From assembly GCA_017442735.1 (NCBI GenBank), contig JAFRZE010000044.1, positions 1 through 44,368 of the forward strand: a DNA stretch of 44,368 bases. Direction: 5' to 3'. Each line of letters opens with the position of its first letter. Position 1 is the first letter of the stretch. This DNA is from Bacillota bacterium. GTDB lineage: Bacteria; Bacillota; Clostridia; Lachnospirales; Bianqueaceae. The translations under genes and the position numbers were made by a program. Below are positions 33,476 to 41,538 of this stretch, piece by piece. The notes under the pieces are model-generated. The model was not told the origin of the DNA, searched no databases, and worked only from the letters and a program-made list of their open reading frames with translations.

Positions 33476-35038
33476 ATGAAACAGATCCTTATATCCATCG
33501 CCCTGATCATTACGCTGGCGATCGGTTCACTCAGCTCATGTTCAAGCTGCACGGGCGGTGATATGACCGGTGAGATCTCGGACGGAAACAAGTTTTCAAA
33601 TGTAAGTTCCGATCCGAATGGAGTTTTCGGGACCCCGAACAGTTCGGAAGGAGAACACCATTCTTCTAAGACGACCGACCAGCTCGGCGATAAGAAAGAT
33701 GAGACTTCCGGTACGCTTTCCGGTGAGGATCATGAGTCCTCGAAACCGGAAGAATCCAGCTCGAAACCGGAAGAATCCTCCAAACCGGAGTCGAGTAAGC
33801 CGGAGTCGAGCTCCAAGCCCGAATCTTCCTCCAAGCCCGAGTCCTCCTCTGAGGCCAGTTCCGAATCCAGCTCAGAATCCAGCTCGGAGTCTTCTTCCGA
33901 AGCATCCTCAACTCCGGAACCGACTGAGAAAGAAAAAGCCCTGGCAAGAGCCAAGGAACTGATAGAAAGCGGCTGGTACTCTCACGACACGTTGCTGAAC
34001 TCACTTCAGGCTGTTGACGGATTCTCATATGAAGCGTCTAAGTATGGCGCGGATAACTGCGGCGCTGACTGGAAAGCGATGGCCGCTTGGGCTGCCAAAG
34101 ACAGGGCAAGCTTTTCTCCTGTGCCAAGTCCGAACGTTATGGATAGCTTTCTTGTGAGTTGTTACTTTTCTTCCGACGAGGTCGACGCCGGTATGAATGC
34201 CCTGGACTGGGCGGCCCTGGCAAAAGCGTATGCGAAAGAATGTCTCGCTAACGGGACCTGGAGTTATATACAACTTGGCAACTACATGTTCGGTGAAGGC
34301 TTTGATTCAGCTGATGTTAGCAATGCGCTCGCTGCCATCACAGAGGCTGAGTGGAATAATGAAGCTGCGGAGTTTGCAAAAGACACATTTACTTCACAGA
34401 AGTTCATGGAACTGGTCGAAGACATTCAAAATAATGGTTCCTTTTCGGAAAGTCAGGCGATCTACGGGGCTGAAAATTTTGGGATCGATTGGTATGCCGC
34501 CGCTGTCATCGATGGCTCGAATTACTTATATAACACTCCAACTTCCCGTAAATATTTCATTGACTATATGACGACTGTGGAATTATATTCCTCGGATCAG
34601 GCGAAGTATGCCGCTGATCAGATGGATTTCTATCAAGCGGCTGCAGATGTGGCAAGTTATGCGGACATGTCTTTTTCAGGCATTTATTCACTCCTTTTTA
34701 ATACATATGAATTCACGAATGGAGAGGCTGTGTACGGTGCCAATTCGCAGGATTATTATGAAAAAGCGGTAAAGGCAGCCCAATATTATCCGAGTTTCAG
34801 TTATTTTGAGATCATAGAAGCACTGATGAATGACGGATTTACACAAGACGAAGCAGAGTATGGAGTGAATTATGGAACAATGAAAGTAAGGGACGATGAT
34901 CCGGCTTATCAGAAAGCAATCGCTTACCTGATGTCGGCTCCCGGTTTAACAAATGCAGACGTTTATAATTACCTTATAAGTGCGGGTTATTCAGCCACTA
35001 TGGCGAATCTTATCGTTGACCATATGCCGAAAGGCTAA
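33476..35038 (+). CDS. Ltp-repeat lipoprotein 6 (long subfamily)
   Basis: 520 residues. The signal peptide 'MKQILISIALIITLAIGSLS' is shared almost exactly with ltp7-9; the lipid-anchor Cys is 22. The region after it ('HHSSKTTDQLGDKKDETSG') resembles ltp1 more than ltp7. A Ser/Lys/Pro/Glu linker runs from about 88 to 147, then eight Ltp repeats. Repeats 1-4 match those of ltp7 ('YEASKYGADNCGADWK', 'WSYIQLGNYMFGEGF'). The second half is more A+T-rich than the rest of the array. A variant of the dispersed 13-mer is 29 bases before the ATG. Confidence 0.85.
   Translation: MKQILISIALIITLAIGSLSSCSSCTGGDMTGEISDGNKFSNVSSDPNGVFGTPNSSEGEHHSSKTTDQLGDKKDETSGTLSGEDHESSKPEESSSKPEESSKPESSKPESSSKPESSSKPESSSEASSESSSESSSESSSEASSTPEPTEKEKALARAKELIESGWYSHDTLLNSLQAVDGFSYEASKYGADNCGADWKAMAAWAAKDRASFSPVPSPNVMDSFLVSCYFSSDEVDAGMNALDWAALAKAYAKECLANGTWSYIQLGNYMFGEGFDSADVSNALAAITEAEWNNEAAEFAKDTFTSQKFMELVEDIQNNGSFSESQAIYGAENFGIDWYAAAVIDGSNYLYNTPTSRKYFIDYMTTVELYSSDQAKYAADQMDFYQAAADVASYADMSFSGIYSLLFNTYEFTNGEAVYGANSQDYYEKAVKAAQYYPSFSYFEIIEALMNDGFTQDEAEYGVNYGTMKVRDDDPAYQKAIAYLMSAPGLTNADVYNYLISAGYSATMANLIVDHMPKG
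33737..33916 (+). repeat. Ser-Lys-Pro-Glu codon repeats in the ltp6 linker
   Basis: In-frame tandem repeats encoding SSKPEE/SSKPES and SSES units. Equivalent stretches are at about 35339-35548 (ltp7), 36962-37108 (ltp8) and 38585-38722 (ltp9), and shorter ones occur in ltp1-5. Unit number differs between paralogs. Such repeats expand and shrink easily and provide homology for recombination between the genes. Confidence 0.8.
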
Positions 35039-35050
35039 GGAGGCCACATC

Positions 35051-36667
35051 ATGAAACAGATCCTCATATCCATCGTCCTGGTGATCACGCTTGCGATCGG
35101 CTCGCTCAGTTCCTGCACCAGTAAGCTGACCAGCTGCACGGGCGGAACGGAAGATCCCGCGTCTTCCACCATTACCGGAGAAATCAGCGGGACGGAGCAG
35201 AGCTCCGGCAAGACTGATCCCTTCGGCAAGCCCACGGACTCCTCGGGTGAACATTATTCCGAAGCCAGCCACACGGGCATCGGTGACAAGAAGGATGAAA
35301 CTTCCGGAACGCTCAGCGGGAGCGGCGAAGACCACGAATCTTCGAAGCCGGAAGAATCCAGTTCCAAACCGGAAGAATCCTCGAAACCGGAATCCAGCTC
35401 GAAACCCGAGTCCTCCTCAAAACCGGAATCTTCTTCGAAACCGGAAGAGTCCAGTTCCAAACCGGAAGAATCCAGTTCCAAACCAGAGGAATCCTCATCC
35501 GAATCCAGTTCGGAATCTTCCTCTGAGGCATCTTCCGCACCGGAACCCTCCGAAAAAGACAAAGCCCTGGCAAAAGCCAAAGAGATAATCAAGAGCAAAT
35601 GGTACTCTCGTACTATGCTGCAGAACGATCTTCAGGCTGTCGAAGGATTCTCCTATGAGGCGTCCAAGTACGGTGCGGATAACTGCGGTGCTGACTGGAA
35701 AGAGCAGGCTGGTTTGGCAGCCAATGACAGAGCGTATATGGCTCCTGTACCCAGCCCGGAAGTGATACGAGACTTTCTGGCGAGTTGCTTCTTTACGTCC
35801 GAAGAGATCGACGCCGGTGTGAATGCTGTGGACTGGCCGACATTGGCATCAGGGTATGCGCATCAATGTCTGGATGAAGGAACGTGGAGCTATGTCCAGC
35901 TTGGCAACTACATGTTCAATGAGGGCTTTGAATCTAACGATATCAATGATGCCCTTGCGGGAATATCGGAAGCCGAATGGAACGACGAAGCCGCCGAATG
36001 TGCAAACGAATTGTTCGGCAGTCAGACGTTCCAGGGTCTCGTTATCGATATTGAAATGGAAGGCTTTTCCAACGAACAGGCAGTCTACGGTGCGGAAAAC
36101 TTCGGCGTCAACTGGTACAGCGCCGCGCAGATAGACGCACAGAACTACATTGCCTACAATAAGGCCTCCCATGACTATGTCGTCGACTATCTTGAGAATA
36201 CATTGGAATATTCCCATGATCAGGCAGTATACGGCGCGGCATCTATCAATTATTTTGATGTAGCAAAAGACATTGCTGACATGATGAATACATCCCGTAC
36301 GGAGCTGTATAATCTTCTGATCAGCTACGGATTTGATCATCCGGAAGCGCAGGATGCCTGTGACGCACAGGACTTCACACAGAAAGCGAAAAACCGAGCA
36401 CAGGACTATATAGGCGCGGATTATTATGAGATCGTCGAATATCTCCTGAACGAAAGCTTCACACAGCCCCAGGCCTATGCCGGAGCCGCTTCCACGGGAG
36501 CATATTTGTCGAACGATGCGTGTTATATAGATGCGATATACTATCAAACGACACTGAATCCCAGCTGTACGGAAGAAGAGATGGTCAACTACCTGACTGC
36601 CGGCTGCAATTATTCTTCCACCAGAGCTTCTCTGGTCGCATATGATATCTTCAATTCCAAAGGTTAA
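35051..36667 (+). CDS. Ltp-repeat lipoprotein 7 (long subfamily, mosaic)
   Basis: 538 residues, the longest. Lipobox LSSC with Cys22 and a second 'TSKLTSCTGG' cysteine at 29. Residues 1-100 are nearly identical to ltp8 and ltp9, but the repeat domain is closest to ltp6. The gene therefore looks like a recombinant of two lineages. The linker is the longest of the set (about 97-166), followed by eight Ltp repeats, some degenerate near the C-terminus. The ltp6 stop forms part of its ribosome site (TAAGGAGG), so the two are tightly coupled. Confidence 0.85.
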   Translation: MKQILISIVLVITLAIGSLSSCTSKLTSCTGGTEDPASSTITGEISGTEQSSGKTDPFGKPTDSSGEHYSEASHTGIGDKKDETSGTLSGSGEDHESSKPEESSSKPEESSKPESSSKPESSSKPESSSKPEESSSKPEESSSKPEESSSESSSESSSEASSAPEPSEKDKALAKAKEIIKSKWYSRTMLQNDLQAVEGFSYEASKYGADNCGADWKEQAGLAANDRAYMAPVPSPEVIRDFLASCFFTSEEIDAGVNAVDWPTLASGYAHQCLDEGTWSYVQLGNYMFNEGFESNDINDALAGISEAEWNDEAAECANELFGSQTFQGLVIDIEMEGFSNEQAVYGAENFGVNWYSAAQIDAQNYIAYNKASHDYVVDYLENTLEYSHDQAVYGAASINYFDVAKDIADMMNTSRTELYNLLISYGFDHPEAQDACDAQDFTQKAKNRAQDYIGADYYEIVEYLLNESFTQPQAYAGAASTGAYLSNDACYIDAIYYQTTLNPSCTEEEMVNYLTAGCNYSSTRASLVAYDIFNSKG

Positions 36668-36679
36668 GGAGGTCATATC

Positions 36680-38272
36680 ATGAAACAGGTACTCATATCC
36701 ATCGTCCTGGTGATTACACTGGCGATCGGATCGCTCAGCTCCTGCACTAGTAAACTTACCAGCTGTACAGGCGGCGGAGAAGAACCAGCGTCATCTACGG
36801 TCACCGGAGAGATCAGCGGAAGTGAGCAGAGCTCCGGCAAGACCGATCCTTTCGGCAAGCCTACGGATTCATCGGGCGAACACTATTCCGAAGCCAGTCA
36901 CACTGGAATCGGAGACAAGAAAGATGAGACCTCCGGAACGCTCAGCGGCGAAGATCACGAATCTTCCAAGCCGGAAGAATCCAGTTCCAAACCGGAAGAG
37001 TCTTCGAAGCCGGAATCCAGCTCGAAGCCCGAATCATCTTCGAAGCCGGAATCCTCATCCAAACCGGAATCTTCCTCTGCACCTGAATCCAGTTCGACAC
37101 CGGAACTATCTGAGAAAGATAAAGCCCTGGCAAAAGCCAAGGAACTGCTGGAAGGCGGCTGGTATTCCCATGACGAACTGCTCTATCAACTGGAGTATAA
37201 TGAAGGATTTTCTCACGAAGCATCCCAATATGCAGCGGACAACTGCGGTGCTGACTGGAAAGAGCAGGCCGTCCGTGCGGTGAACTGGAAAGCCGGCCTG
37301 GATACCTTGTCACCGGCCGATATGAAGACCTGGCTTGAAACCGTCCCGTTCAAAGCTGAGGAAGTTGAGTACGGCATGAAAAACAACGACGTCGACTGGA
37401 ACGCGGTGGCTAAAGCTTGGGCAAAACAGGCACTGAAGAACGGTATCTGGAGCTACAGCGGCCTTGGCAACTCCATGGTAATGCATGAAGAGTTTACGAA
37501 TGACGATGTCACTGACGCTCTCGCTGCGATCAGCTATGATGAGTGGACACAGGAAGCGGTCGAAGAGGCGAATGAAATCTATACCGGACAGTCCTTTGAT
37601 TCATTGCTGGAAGAGATCCAAGGTGTGGGATTCGACGTCGTCCAGGCGAGCATAGCCGCCAACAGCATCGGAGTAGACTGGTCAACCAACGCGCTGGCAG
37701 ACGCTGTCACTTATATTACGAGCAATCCTTCTGCCAGTTACAGTGAAGTCTATGACTACCTTGACAACAATGAATATGGCTGCGGCTACTCCGACGGCCA
37801 GGCATCATACGCGACCGACAACTGTCAGGACTGGGGCAAGGCGGAAGCTGTCAACTATGCGAATGACCAGCTCTACAACCATAATGTCTGGGTCTCCGAA
37901 AGTGAAATGGTGAGTCTGCTGATCAGTGCCGGCTTCACGGCTGAAGAAGCATCCTACGGCGCTGCAAACTGCGACGGCAACAAGGAGGGCATCTATGCTG
38001 AGATCGCACTCCTCATGGCACGCGACTATATCTTCAACACCGGCAATCCTCCGGCAGCCCTTTATGCTTACCTCATCTATGATCATGGCTTTACCGTGGC
38101 CCAGCATGACTATGCGGTAGATCACTGGAACGCTCAGGCTGAATTCGCCTGCGCAATCTATCTGATGGATGACCCGTCTCTGACCCGCAGTGAGATGATC
38201 ACCAAACTAACGGCTGATGGCTATAACAACCTCGAAGCAGAATTTGCCTGCGATGCGAATGAACTGTATTGA
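36680..38272 (+). CDS. Ltp-repeat lipoprotein 8 (long subfamily)
   Basis: 530 residues. Lipobox LSSC with Cys22, second Cys 29, and a 'SSGEHYSEASHTGIGDKK' segment shared with ltp7 and ltp9. A Ser/Lys/Pro/Glu linker runs from about 95 to 143, followed by eight Ltp repeats. Repeats 1-3 are nearly identical to ltp9 ('TLSPADMKTWLE', 'EEVEYGMKNNDVDWNAVA'). Similarity falls steadily toward the C-terminus, where the two differ almost completely. The ltp7 stop and this ribosome site overlap (TTAAGGAGG). Confidence 0.85.
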   Translation: MKQVLISIVLVITLAIGSLSSCTSKLTSCTGGGEEPASSTVTGEISGSEQSSGKTDPFGKPTDSSGEHYSEASHTGIGDKKDETSGTLSGEDHESSKPEESSSKPEESSKPESSSKPESSSKPESSSKPESSSAPESSSTPELSEKDKALAKAKELLEGGWYSHDELLYQLEYNEGFSHEASQYAADNCGADWKEQAVRAVNWKAGLDTLSPADMKTWLETVPFKAEEVEYGMKNNDVDWNAVAKAWAKQALKNGIWSYSGLGNSMVMHEEFTNDDVTDALAAISYDEWTQEAVEEANEIYTGQSFDSLLEEIQGVGFDVVQASIAANSIGVDWSTNALADAVTYITSNPSASYSEVYDYLDNNEYGCGYSDGQASYATDNCQDWGKAEAVNYANDQLYNHNVWVSESEMVSLLISAGFTAEEASYGAANCDGNKEGIYAEIALLMARDYIFNTGNPPAALYAYLIYDHGFTVAQHDYAVDHWNAQAEFACAIYLMDDPSLTRSEMITKLTADGYNNLEAEFACDANELY

Positions 38273-38305
38273 TAACGCTATACCACTTAATCAGGAGGCA
38301 ATGCT

Positions 38306-39868
38306 ATGAAACAGATCCTCATATCCATCGTCCTGGTGATTACACTGGCGATCGGATCGCTCAGCTCCTGCACCAGTAAACTTACTAGCTGTACAGGCGG
38401 AGAAGAGCCAGCGTCATCTACGGTCACCGGAGAGATCAGCGGAAGTGAGCAGAGCTCCGGAACGACGGATCCTTTCGGCAAGCCCACGGATTCATCGGGC
38501 GAACACTATTCCGAAGCCAGTCACACGGGCATCGGAGACAAGAAAGATGAAACTTCCGGGACCTTAAGCGGCGAGGACCACGAATCGTCCAAGCCGGAAG
38601 AGTCCAGTTCCAAGCCGGAATCCTCATCGAAACCGGAAGAGTCCAGCTCCAAGCCGGAGGAATCCAGTTCGAAACCTGAATCCTCCTCCGCGCCTGAATC
38701 CAGTTCGACACCGGAACCATCCGAAAAGGATAAAGCCCTGGCAAAAGCCAAGGAGCTGCTTGCAGATGCATGGTATTCCCATGACGAACTGATCTATGAT
38801 CTGGAGAACTATGAAGGGTTTTCTCATGATGCATCCAAATATGCGGCGGACAACTGCGGCGCTGACTGGAAAGAGGAGGCTGTCCGTGCAGTGAACTGGA
38901 AAGCCGGTCTGGAAACCTTGTCACCGGCCGATATGAAGACCTGGCTTGAAGGAGTCCCGTTCAAGGCGGAGGAAGTCGAGTACGGCATGAAAAACAACGA
39001 CGTTGACTGGAATGCCGTGGCCAAAGCCTGGGCAAAACAGGCACTTGGGAAAGGTACCTGGAGCTACAGTACCCTTGGCAACTCCATGGTAATGGATGAA
39101 AACTTCGAGAATGACGATGTCAATGATGCCATCGATGCGATCACCGACTCTGAGTGGACTGATGAAGCAATCGAATACGCAAAGGCAAACTATATCGGAC
39201 AGCACTTCAAGACCCTGGTTGAAGAGATCCAGTCGGTGGGCTTCGATATTAACCAGGCAAACACAGCGGCGAACTCCGTCGGCGACTTTTATCAGAATGC
39301 ACTGGATGCGGCAACAACGTATCTCAGTATCAATCCTTCTGCTGGTTACTATGAAGTTTTCGATTTTCTCTCCGACAATGAAGCCGGCTGTGGCTATTCC
39401 GATGATCAGTCGGTCTATGCCGCGGACAACGCCAAAGACTGGTACAACGCAGCGCTGAATGAAGCCAACGGTGTATATTTCTCATACGCTCGTATGATCG
39501 ATTACCTGATGTATGGATTCGGATTCACCTATGATCAGGCTGTCTACGCTGCGGAACAGCAGAATTATCAGAATAATGCCAATCAGAAGGCACATGATTA
39601 TTATAACGCAAATGGTCCCTGCGGCTTTTTGGATATCGCCGTATACCTTGTTGATGATGAACTCTTCAGCGAAATACAAGCGATGAACGGGGCACTTTCA
39701 TGTGGAGAACAAATAGAGGATGACCCCAGATATTATCAGGGTGACATGTATCTGTCCGCGAATCCGGGTGCCACGCAGGATGAAGTACGTGCATACCTGA
39801 AAGACTATCTTGGCTATACCGATACCATGATAAATATTATCATTATCGCATTGTTTGCCGCGGGTTGA
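38306..39868 (+). CDS. Ltp-repeat lipoprotein 9 (long subfamily)
   Basis: 520 residues. Same leader as ltp8 (one Val/Ile change at position 4), lipobox Cys22, linker about 94-139, and eight Ltp repeats, the first three close to ltp8 and the last four unique. The C-terminus ends in a hydrophobic 'MINIIIIALFAAG', unlike the others. This might be a degenerate repeat helix or a weak membrane-associated tail. Last member of the array; no terminator is visible before the kinase gene 37 bases downstream. Confidence 0.85.
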   Translation: MKQILISIVLVITLAIGSLSSCTSKLTSCTGGEEPASSTVTGEISGSEQSSGTTDPFGKPTDSSGEHYSEASHTGIGDKKDETSGTLSGEDHESSKPEESSSKPESSSKPEESSSKPEESSSKPESSSAPESSSTPEPSEKDKALAKAKELLADAWYSHDELIYDLENYEGFSHDASKYAADNCGADWKEEAVRAVNWKAGLETLSPADMKTWLEGVPFKAEEVEYGMKNNDVDWNAVAKAWAKQALGKGTWSYSTLGNSMVMDENFENDDVNDAIDAITDSEWTDEAIEYAKANYIGQHFKTLVEEIQSVGFDINQANTAANSVGDFYQNALDAATTYLSINPSAGYYEVFDFLSDNEAGCGYSDDQSVYAADNAKDWYNAALNEANGVYFSYARMIDYLMYGFGFTYDQAVYAAEQQNYQNNANQKAHDYYNANGPCGFLDIAVYLVDDELFSEIQAMNGALSCGEQIEDDPRYYQGDMYLSANPGATQDEVRAYLKDYLGYTDTMINIIIIALFAAG

Positions 39869-39905
39869 TCTTGATTAGTGTCCGTAGCTAAGAAAGGCTG
39901 TCTAA

Positions 39906-40421
39906 ATGAAAAAGATTCAGATCATTGGTTTTTCCGGCAGCGGGAAGTCCACTCTGGCCGGTACATTGGCCGAGCGGTTCCAGCTGCCGGTCCTTTATCT
40001 CGACACAGTCTTCTGGCTGCCCGGCTGGGAGAAGCGCCCGCGCGAAGAGCAGCGTGAGATCCTGGCCGAGTTTCTTGCGGCTCATCCGGACGGCTGGGTC
40101 ATTGACGGCAACTATACGAAGAATCATTATAGCAGGCGCATGGAAGAGGCCGACCAGATCATCTTCATGAACTTCAACCGCTGGCGATGCCTCTGGCGCG
40201 TTTTGAAACGCTGGATCACCTATCAGGGCAAATCCCGTGCCTCGATGACCGTCGGCTGTGAAGAGAAGATCGATCTTCCCTTCATCAAGTGGGTCCTCTG
40301 GGACTCCCGCCGGCCCGAGCCTCTCTCCCGGTACCGCTATATCGGCGAAAAGTACGCCGATAAATTCGTCGAGCTGAAGAATCCCCGTCAGGTTGATGAG
40401 TTCCTGTCGAAAATCCAGTAA
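39906..40421 (+). CDS. FlaR-like P-loop kinase (DNA topology modulation protein family)
   Basis: A 171-residue small NTPase. Walker A GFSGSGKS is at 8-15, followed by 'LYLDTVFWLPGWEKRPREE' and 'GWVIDGNYTKN', the pattern of adenylate-kinase-like proteins annotated as FlaR or DNA topology modulation protein. Substrate unknown; the historical name comes from flaR of Listeria and should not be read as a proven topology function. The lid region has 'SRRMEEADQIIFMNFNRWRC'. A weak AAAGGCTG ribosome site precedes the ATG. It lies 37 bases after ltp9 without a visible terminator, so it may be read through from the array. Confidence 0.8.
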   Translation: MKKIQIIGFSGSGKSTLAGTLAERFQLPVLYLDTVFWLPGWEKRPREEQREILAEFLAAHPDGWVIDGNYTKNHYSRRMEEADQIIFMNFNRWRCLWRVLKRWITYQGKSRASMTVGCEEKIDLPFIKWVLWDSRRPEPLSRYRYIGEKYADKFVELKNPRQVDEFLSKIQ

Positions 40422-40468
40422 GGAAACCGCAGCAGCCAGTTAGACAAAGATTATAACCTTCCAGACAG

Positions 40469-40515
40469 ACTATGGTCATATGACAGACAGATGCCTGCTA
40501 TAATATGATCATAGT
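40469..40515 (+). promoter_or_regulatory. Inverted repeat around a TATAAT box
   Basis: ACTATGGTCATAT (40469-40481) and ATATGATCATAGT (40503-40515) match as an inverted repeat at 12 of 13 positions. A perfect TATAAT lies at 40499-40504 at the start of the right arm. It is 21 bases before the small ORF at 40536. It may be an operator-overlapped promoter or a transcript 5' stem; no good -35 is visible at 16-18 bases. Confidence 0.55.
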
Positions 40516-40535
40516 CTTTTGATAAGGAGGTTACG

Positions 40536-40652
40536 ATGATTGACTATATTACGGATGCATATGTGCTTCGCTGCCCTTACTGCGGCAGCGTCGTCAGAAG
40601 TTTTGTCAAAGAACCTGAAAAACTGCTGAAACTAAGAGATAGAAGAAGGTAA
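40536..40652 (+). CDS. Small ORF, 38 residues, single CPYC motif
   Basis: A very short frame with a strong AAGGAGG six bases upstream of ATG. It starts 'MIDYITDAYVLRCPYCGSVV' and ends in a Lys/Arg-rich tail. The single CPYC motif could be half of a zinc ribbon, so the protein may be a truncated remnant or a small zinc-binding peptide. It is followed three bases later by the SdpI-like remnant. Not recognised. Confidence 0.4.
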   Translation: MIDYITDAYVLRCPYCGSVVRSFVKEPEKLLKLRDRRR

Positions 40653-40655
40653 AAA

Positions 40656-40828
40656 ATGGGATTCTGGATTTTCATGATCATCATGACGCTGATCATTCCT
40701 TGCACACTGTTCGTTTTTGGCAGTCTGTTTCTGAAGTCGGCGCGGTCATCGAAGTGTTGCAGATCCTTCTCATAATCGCGACGATCATCCCGATCGAGCA
40801 GGCGTTGAAAAAGAAGTTTGGTGAATGA
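40656..40828 (+). pseudogene. Remnant of an SdpI/DUF-type small membrane protein, internal deletion
   Basis: From ATG 40656 the frame reads a hydrophobic 'MGFWIFMIIMTLIIPCTLFV' start typical of SdpI-family proteins, but it soon leads to a stop. In another frame the sequence then reads 'LLIIATIIPIEQALKKKFGE' to a TGA at 40826-40828, which resembles the end of the same family ('IIPTEIALRKxF'). The middle of the gene, including the 'FGYRT' region expected there, is missing and the frame is shifted at the join. It was probably a membrane protein of about 110 residues that is now dead. Family identity is from memory of the pattern. Confidence 0.6.
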
Positions 40829-40829
40829 A

Positions 40830-41006
40830 ATGAAAAGATTTGTTGAGATTCAGAAACAGAACAAGAAAGCCAGAAAATCCTACTACAGCCGGTTCCGCAA
40901 TACCTGGGGAACCGTCAATCCCGCCGAGAGGGTCATCCCCAACAAAAAGAAAACGGCAAAAGAGACCGGCGACTACGGTGAAAAGGAAAAAGGATCTGAC
41001 GCCTGA
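40830..41006 (+). CDS. Small basic hypothetical protein, 58 residues
   Basis: A Lys/Arg-rich frame starting one base after the SdpI-remnant stop, 'MKRFVEIQKQNKKARKSYYS', with a central 'WGTVNPAERVIPNKKK' that I have seen in short uncharacterised Clostridia proteins. No membrane helix or catalytic motif. No strong ribosome site of its own, so it may depend on coupling to the upstream frame. It is followed by a strong terminator. Function unknown. Confidence 0.5.
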   Translation: MKRFVEIQKQNKKARKSYYSRFRNTWGTVNPAERVIPNKKKTAKETGDYGEKEKGSDA

Positions 41007-41033
41007 ATGTCGCCTGGACCTGCCGAACAGACA

Positions 41034-41064
41034 AAGAATCCGCCCGCTCGGGCGGATTCTTTTA
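41034..41064 (+). terminator. Strong rho-independent terminator
   Basis: AAGAATCCGCCCG pairs perfectly with CGGGCGGATTCTT around a minimal CT loop and continues into TTTTATT. It separates the small-ORF cluster from the 96-bp tandem repeats. Confidence 0.92.
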
Positions 41065-41070
41065 TTATCT

Positions 41071-41358
41071 CGGCCTATAGCAAGGTGTTCTTTCTTCTTG
41101 GAGATATCTTGCTACCGACATAGCAAGATCCTTGTATTTTTTGAGCTAACCTTGCTAATGATGCCTCGGCCTATAGCAAGGTGTCCTTTCTTTTTAGACA
41201 TACCTTGCTACCAACGTAGCAAGATCCTTGTATTTTTTGAGTTGACCTTGCTAAAGACGTCCCGGCCTATAGCAAGGTGTTCTTTCTTTTTGGACATACC
41301 TTGCTACCTGCGTAGCAAGACGCTTGTATATTTTGAGCTGATCTTGCTAACGGCAGCC
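41071..41358 (+). repeat. Three 96-bp tandem repeats of alternating TAGCAAGGT boxes
   Basis: Units start at 41071, 41167 and 41263, exactly 96 bases each, beginning CGGCCTATAGCAAGGTGT. Each holds four 9-base boxes in alternating orientation. In unit 1 they are at 41078-41086, 41106-41114, 41121-41129 and 41149-41157, with gaps of 19, 6 and 19 bases. The inner two pair as a hairpin (ATCTTGCTA/TAGCAAGAT) and the outer two can close a second stem (TAGCAAGGT/ACCTTGCTA). Because 96 is a multiple of three, a reading frame stays open through the array, but it looks unlike a protein. This fills most of the 41007-41538 gap between genes. Confidence 0.9.
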
Positions 41359-41412
41359 AAAGGACTACCTGAGGATCATTTAGTGACCTTTTCAGTCAGA
41401 AAGGAGACTTCT

Positions 41413-41466
41413 ACTTACCTCTTGACATAAGTAAGTTAATAGGGTATTTTGGTATCAGTTGATACC
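41413..41466 (+). promoter_or_regulatory. Promoter and palindromic operators of the Panacea-type regulator
   Basis: TTGACA (41422-41427), a 17-base spacer and TATTTT (41445-41450). The palindrome GGTATCA-GT-TGATACC (41451-41466) covers the expected start of transcription, and ACTTAC/GTAAGT (41413-41418, 41431-41436) flanks the -35 box. Antitoxin-type HTH proteins usually repress their own promoter through such sites, so autoregulation by the downstream product is likely. Confidence 0.75.
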
Positions 41467-41538
41467 AACCGGAGATGAGATTGTTTGGATGACACAATGA
41501 TAGAAAGTGAAATCGAGATTCGAAAGTGAGGCCAACAC

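Noticed and set aside
40840-41430. 196-residue open frame through the 96-bp tandem repeats
   Set aside because: The frame stays open only because the repeat length is divisible by three. It crosses a strong terminator, lacks its own start signal, and the bases under constraint are the palindromic boxes.
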